Part shown: one piece after another, positions 60,242 through 64,000 of the stretch
Layout of the letters: the number at the start of each line of letters is the position of its first letter
Position numbering within the stretch: the stretch's first letter is position 1
DNA from: Carallia brachiata
Lineage: Eukaryota; Streptophyta; Magnoliopsida; Malpighiales; Rhizophoraceae
NCBI GenBank assembly: GCA_021464245.1
Contig: JADCRB010000037.1
Coordinates: 388,056-452,055 of the forward strand
Length of the DNA stretch: 64,000 nt
Reading direction: 5' to 3'
Translations under genes and position numbers: made by a program
The notes under the pieces: generated by a model
Told to the model about the DNA's origin: nothing
The model's database searches: none
Seen by the model: only the letters and a program-made list of their open reading frames with translations

Positions 60242-61190
60242 TTATGGTATGCAATTTGTTTTGTGTAACTTTATTTGGGATTGAAGAACTTCTAAATACT
60301 TTCATTTTCATTTTTAGATTTTTCAATGAATTTTATATTCTTTTATTGGATTTGTTATGCACTCTTTGTGGTCTGTTGTGAATGTATTTTTGCCAAACTT
60401 CTTTGGTTGCTTAGTGGTGAAAACATGTTTTTTAATTTTTTTTGTTGATCCTGTGATGCACATGCTTTGAAAAACCATATCTATTCCTTAAGAATGATTT
60501 ATCTCATTTTAACTTATGAAAACTGTGATTCTAAGTTCAAAATAGGAAATAACAAATTGTGTTACCAAAACATCTTGTGGAAGTTTATAACTTTATATAT
60601 ATATATATATATACCGGTTGAACCTTGAACTGCTAAGTTTTTCGATTCAATATCCGGTTTGGTTTTGAAAACCTTGGGTTGACCACAAAAAAAAAAAGTA
60701 AGGAAAAGTAGAATTGTCATACAAATCATACCCAAGGTTTTCAAAACCGAACCGGATATTGAACTGAAAAATTTAGCGGTTCAAGGTTCAACCGATTCAA
60801 CTTATATAACCGCGGTTGATATATATATATATAAAGTTATAAACTTCCACAAGATGTTTTGGTAACACAATATGTTATTTCCTATTTTGAACTTAGAATC
60901 ACAGTTTTCATAAGTTAAAATGAGATAAATCATTCTTAAAGAATAGATATGACTTTTCAAAGCATGTGCATCACATGATCAACAAAGAAAATTAAAAAAC
61001 ATGTTTTCACCACTAAGCAACCAAAGTAAAGAAGTTTGCCAAAAATATATTCACAACAGACCACAAAGAGCACATAACAAATCAAATAAAAGAATATAAA
61101 ATTCATTAAAAAATCTAACAATAAAAATGAAAATATTTAGAAGTTCTTCAATCCCAAATAAAATTATACAAAACAAATTGCGTACCATAA

Positions 61191-61630
61191 CTATGGTTGA
61201 GTTTCATCATCATCAGTATCACTCTCAAGTAAAAGATCATTTTCACTTCCAATAGAATTCGCAACACCAAAGCGACGAATTATATCAAATGAATCCATAT
61301 CAACCATCTCTGAATCAACAATTCTTTCATTTTGGACTCTTCTATCTAAACAAGGACAAAATTAATATGAACACCCATAAAATATTAAAAACTAAAGTCA
61401 TAACTAATTTGGATTTAAACTTCAAAATCAAACAAGCATTTATATAGAAAAAATTTTACTGACCTTCATAATTAGAATTAGAACCAATATTTGGACTCTC
61501 TTCATAAAGAACTCTCTTCAATTCTTCATAATCAAGCTCTTGAGGTGGATCTTCTTCTTCAATCCAAATGTTCGTCTTGTCAATGCATTCATAATCGATG
61601 GGATCACAAGTTCCCTTACTAGAATGGAGC
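61191..61630 (-). pseudogene. Last two exons of a transposon protein, right arm (open)
   Basis: Mirror copy of 59803-60241: exon 61630-61460 (171 nt) and exon 61341-61191 (151 nt), with the same lengths and splice sites. Here the codon after RIVD is TCA (Ser) instead of TAA, so the frame runs to the natural stop. The 56-residue exon differs from the left copy at about five positions (for example DFW against NIW). The rest of the protein is missing, so it is a fragment even though open. Confidence 0.55.
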
Positions 61631-62550
61631 CTGTAAAAATACACATAAGAACATACATTAATTAAATATGGTAGGTTATAACAAATAGAATAGCAACAGC
61701 AACAGCAACAGCAGAACAGCAACAGGACAGTAGAACAGCTGAACAACAAAATAGTAGAACATTAACAACAGAACAGCAACAGGACAGTAGAACAGCTGAG
61801 CAACAAAACAGCAGAACATTAACAGCAGAACAGCAACAGCAGCAGAACAACAACAGCAACAAAACAGCTGAACAGTAGAATAGCAACAGCAGCAGAACAA
61901 CAACAGCAGCAGTTACACCTTTACTAGTTTGTCACTCAACCTTTCACAAACACAACCATGTAAACTCAGAATATAACCTTTAAATTGTAACAGAACCACC
62001 AAAAACTAAAATAACAAAAATCAAAGCCTTTTAGGCACCTAAAGGTCCTAAACGTGAAAATAAAAATTGAGGAACAAAGAAAAAAAAAATAACATAACTC
62101 AAGGATATCAAAATATGGATGAAGAAATTGAAATTTTTTGATTTAGGGTTCTAAAGTTAGAATGAAATTGAAAAAGAAAACACAAAAAAAAAAAAAACAA
62201 ACAAGTGAAGATATTTACCTTCTTTGGATAGCTTTAATCTTTGATCTTTAGTTTTTCTTTTGTTTTTGATGGAGAAGTGAGAGAACCATACTTTATGTAA
62301 TATGTGAGGAGTCGTTCGAGTTTTGAAAGAAAAGAGAAAAGTCTGTTCTTCATATTAAAGACTTGGACAGCTGTGGCAAAATTTCATTAGGGTTTTTTTT
62401 TTTTTTTCATTAAATTCCAAACCGGTCCAACCGAAAGAACTGGGACCGATTCACCGGTTCTCCGGCCGGTTCTCATTCAGAACGGTTTTTTATGTGAACC
62501 GGACCGGACTAAGGACCAGTTCCTAATTTTTCTGGTTGAACCGGCAATTG

Positions 62551-64000
62551 CACCCATGATCATACCCCATATTATATCTTGTGGGAACAGTTTTGGTTTG
62601 TTGAGAATTTGAGCTTCAAATACCAATGTCCAAGAAATAATTGAAGACTTGTTCCTAACTACGCACGCCAAAAAAAAAAAAAAAAAACTTTACATTAGGT
62701 ATACCGATAGTTTTTAAACTTGATCGGTTATTGGATCGGTAAAAAAACTGAGTTAATAGTTTAATGGTCTAATCAAAAATTTGGCGGTTGAACTGACATG
62801 TCAATTCTTATTTAATAAAATAATAACAAATACTTATAATTTATCATTTTTAATAAACAACAATCAGTATAATCATAAAAAATAGAATATGAGTCTACTT
62901 ACAATCAAAATAGAATCAAAATATAAGATATTTAAGATAGTTTTCTAATTAAATTAATCAATAGAGTATTTATATCAAAAACAAAATATTATAGAGCTAT
63001 TAATAAAGCATTTATATCCAAAAATAAAATATTATAAAGTCAACATATGATTCAAAAATACTAAATTTTTTGTTAATGTAAATAAGTGTGATTTATCCTC
63101 ATTTTTAATCAAAAAAAATAAAGAGTGCCGTTTTTAGAGAACAACTCGGGTCAATATTAATTCATCTGATTCACCAATTTTTGAGTCACTGGTTCAAGCA
63201 AGTTCAGGCCGGTTTAGGCATTTTTAAACGGTTCATTTTCTTCCTAGTTCTATAGCAAAATCAAACTAGTCTAGCTTTTAATTCACTAATTTTTTTACTC
63301 TAACCGATCAGATTGATCCGACTTTTAAAACTATGAGATACACATAAACGCTCAAATTTCTAGGTTGTTTTGAGTTAAAGTTGACATTACAAAATTGAGA
63401 TAATTATTCAAAACAAATCACAGTACATTTTTTCCCTTAATTGAATGAATATCATTAAAAGGACGTAAAAAATAGTTACAGAATAACTATAAAAATGAGT
63501 TTAATATTTAATATTTTATTAAAAATTTATTTGTTTAAAACTAAATTTTAAATATATTTAATATTACTCTAAATATACTTTATATTATCTTAAGTGTTGA
63601 TTTAAAAAAATTAATCTTTTTTAAAAATTTACTACTTATAATTACTTTATAACTATTTTTAATGTTTTCCCCATTTCAACGATCTGGAAATTCATTCATA
63701 TTCAACCGAAAAGTAATTCCAGAGGGTGGAAAAAATGTGCTGCATGGAAGTCAGCATCTGTATTTTCTGATTCAATTACAGGCGTCACAACTTTTAACAT
63801 GCATATACTATTTGACAAACCCATAGAACTTCTCTAACGCCACAGACGCAAATCAATTTGTATAAACTCCTTTTATTTGGTGTTCTAGTCTTAACTTTCC
63901 AAGCTATTTGTATTCTTTCACTTCCAATCAATAATTTGTTTTCATTCTCAAATCAACAATCACAAAGCTGTGACAAACATGAAATGGTTCAAGCAAAATT
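62551..64000. other. AT-rich spacer with a faint related repeat
   Basis: 62700-63340 holds decayed strings such as GATCGGTTATTGGATCGG and AGGCCGGTTTAGG that recall the CCGGTT-rich ends of the palindrome, probably an older relic of the same transposon group. No gene seen to the window end. Confidence 0.4.

Larger units (their letters stand above)
58868..62550. mobile_element. 3.7-kb near-palindrome: two head-to-head transposon copies
   Basis: Left arm about 58868-60678 and right arm about 60731-62550 are reverse complements over about 1.8 kb, with a 52-bp spacer. Outer ends are rich in CCGGTTCAACC; inner ends are GGTTTTGAAAACCTTGGG and CCCAAGGTTTTCAAAACC. Both arms carry the same CTG/TTG-rich tract and the same two exons. 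Arms differ by scattered substitutions and by the length of a TA run. This is either one foldback element or two copies of a DNA transposon joined tail to tail. I could not define a target duplication. Confidence 0.8.

Noticed and set aside
1..64000. CRISPR arrays, operons, rRNA genes
   Set aside because: None seen; spliced plant genes and LTR elements make a prokaryotic or organellar reading untenable.

Overview
The window looks like nuclear DNA of a eudicot plant. It is AT-rich, gene-poor and full of A/T runs, with GT-AG spliced genes of plant-only families and Copia LTR retrotransposons primed by initiator-Met tRNA. It may be a woody species, but nothing here proves that. One base is ambiguous (19334).

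Layout. 1-4.7 kb is a nested Copia graveyard: a gag/protease remnant, a diverged LTR fragment, and the polypurine tracts plus 3' LTR of a second family. Between them, on the opposite strand, lies an intronless WUSCHEL-type homeobox ORF. 4.7-10.3 kb is mostly non-coding; it carries an antisense Copia LTR with its primer site and a 786-bp promoter-like insert bracketed by a 95-bp direct repeat. 10.3-13.3 kb is a four-exon YUCCA flavin monooxygenase (auxin biosynthesis) with a one-base frameshift in exon 2 and an over-long C-terminus. 13.3-21.5 kb is AT-rich spacer with two MITEs.

21.5-28.6 kb is a young, complete, pol-less Copia element (TR-GAG type) with 2.1-kb LTRs, a 5-bp target duplication, a Met-tRNA primer site, one gag ORF and several purine tracts. 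It split a small ORF that reads through in frame once the element is removed. 29.4-30.9 kb is a diverged tandem duplication.

33.5-46.4 kb is the most unusual part: minus-strand exon cassettes of a gene family I do not recognise, repeated at least five times. Exons in two cassettes (A near 35 kb, E near 44 kb) stay open with matching splice phases. Cassette E leads to downstream exons that end in a stop at 42718. Other cassettes carry frameshifts or stops.

52.1-53.1 kb is an OVATE family gene (minus strand) frameshifted in a poly-Lys simple repeat. 58.9-62.55 kb is a 3.7-kb near-palindrome: two head-to-head copies of a transposon carrying the last two exons of an acidic, possibly hAT-transposase-like, protein.

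There is no operon-like co-operation. The host genes (WOX-like, YUCCA, OFP, the cassette gene) are independent developmental or unknown loci separated by transposon debris. Two frameshifts in otherwise well-preserved genes mean either recent gene decay or base-calling errors in short repeats.
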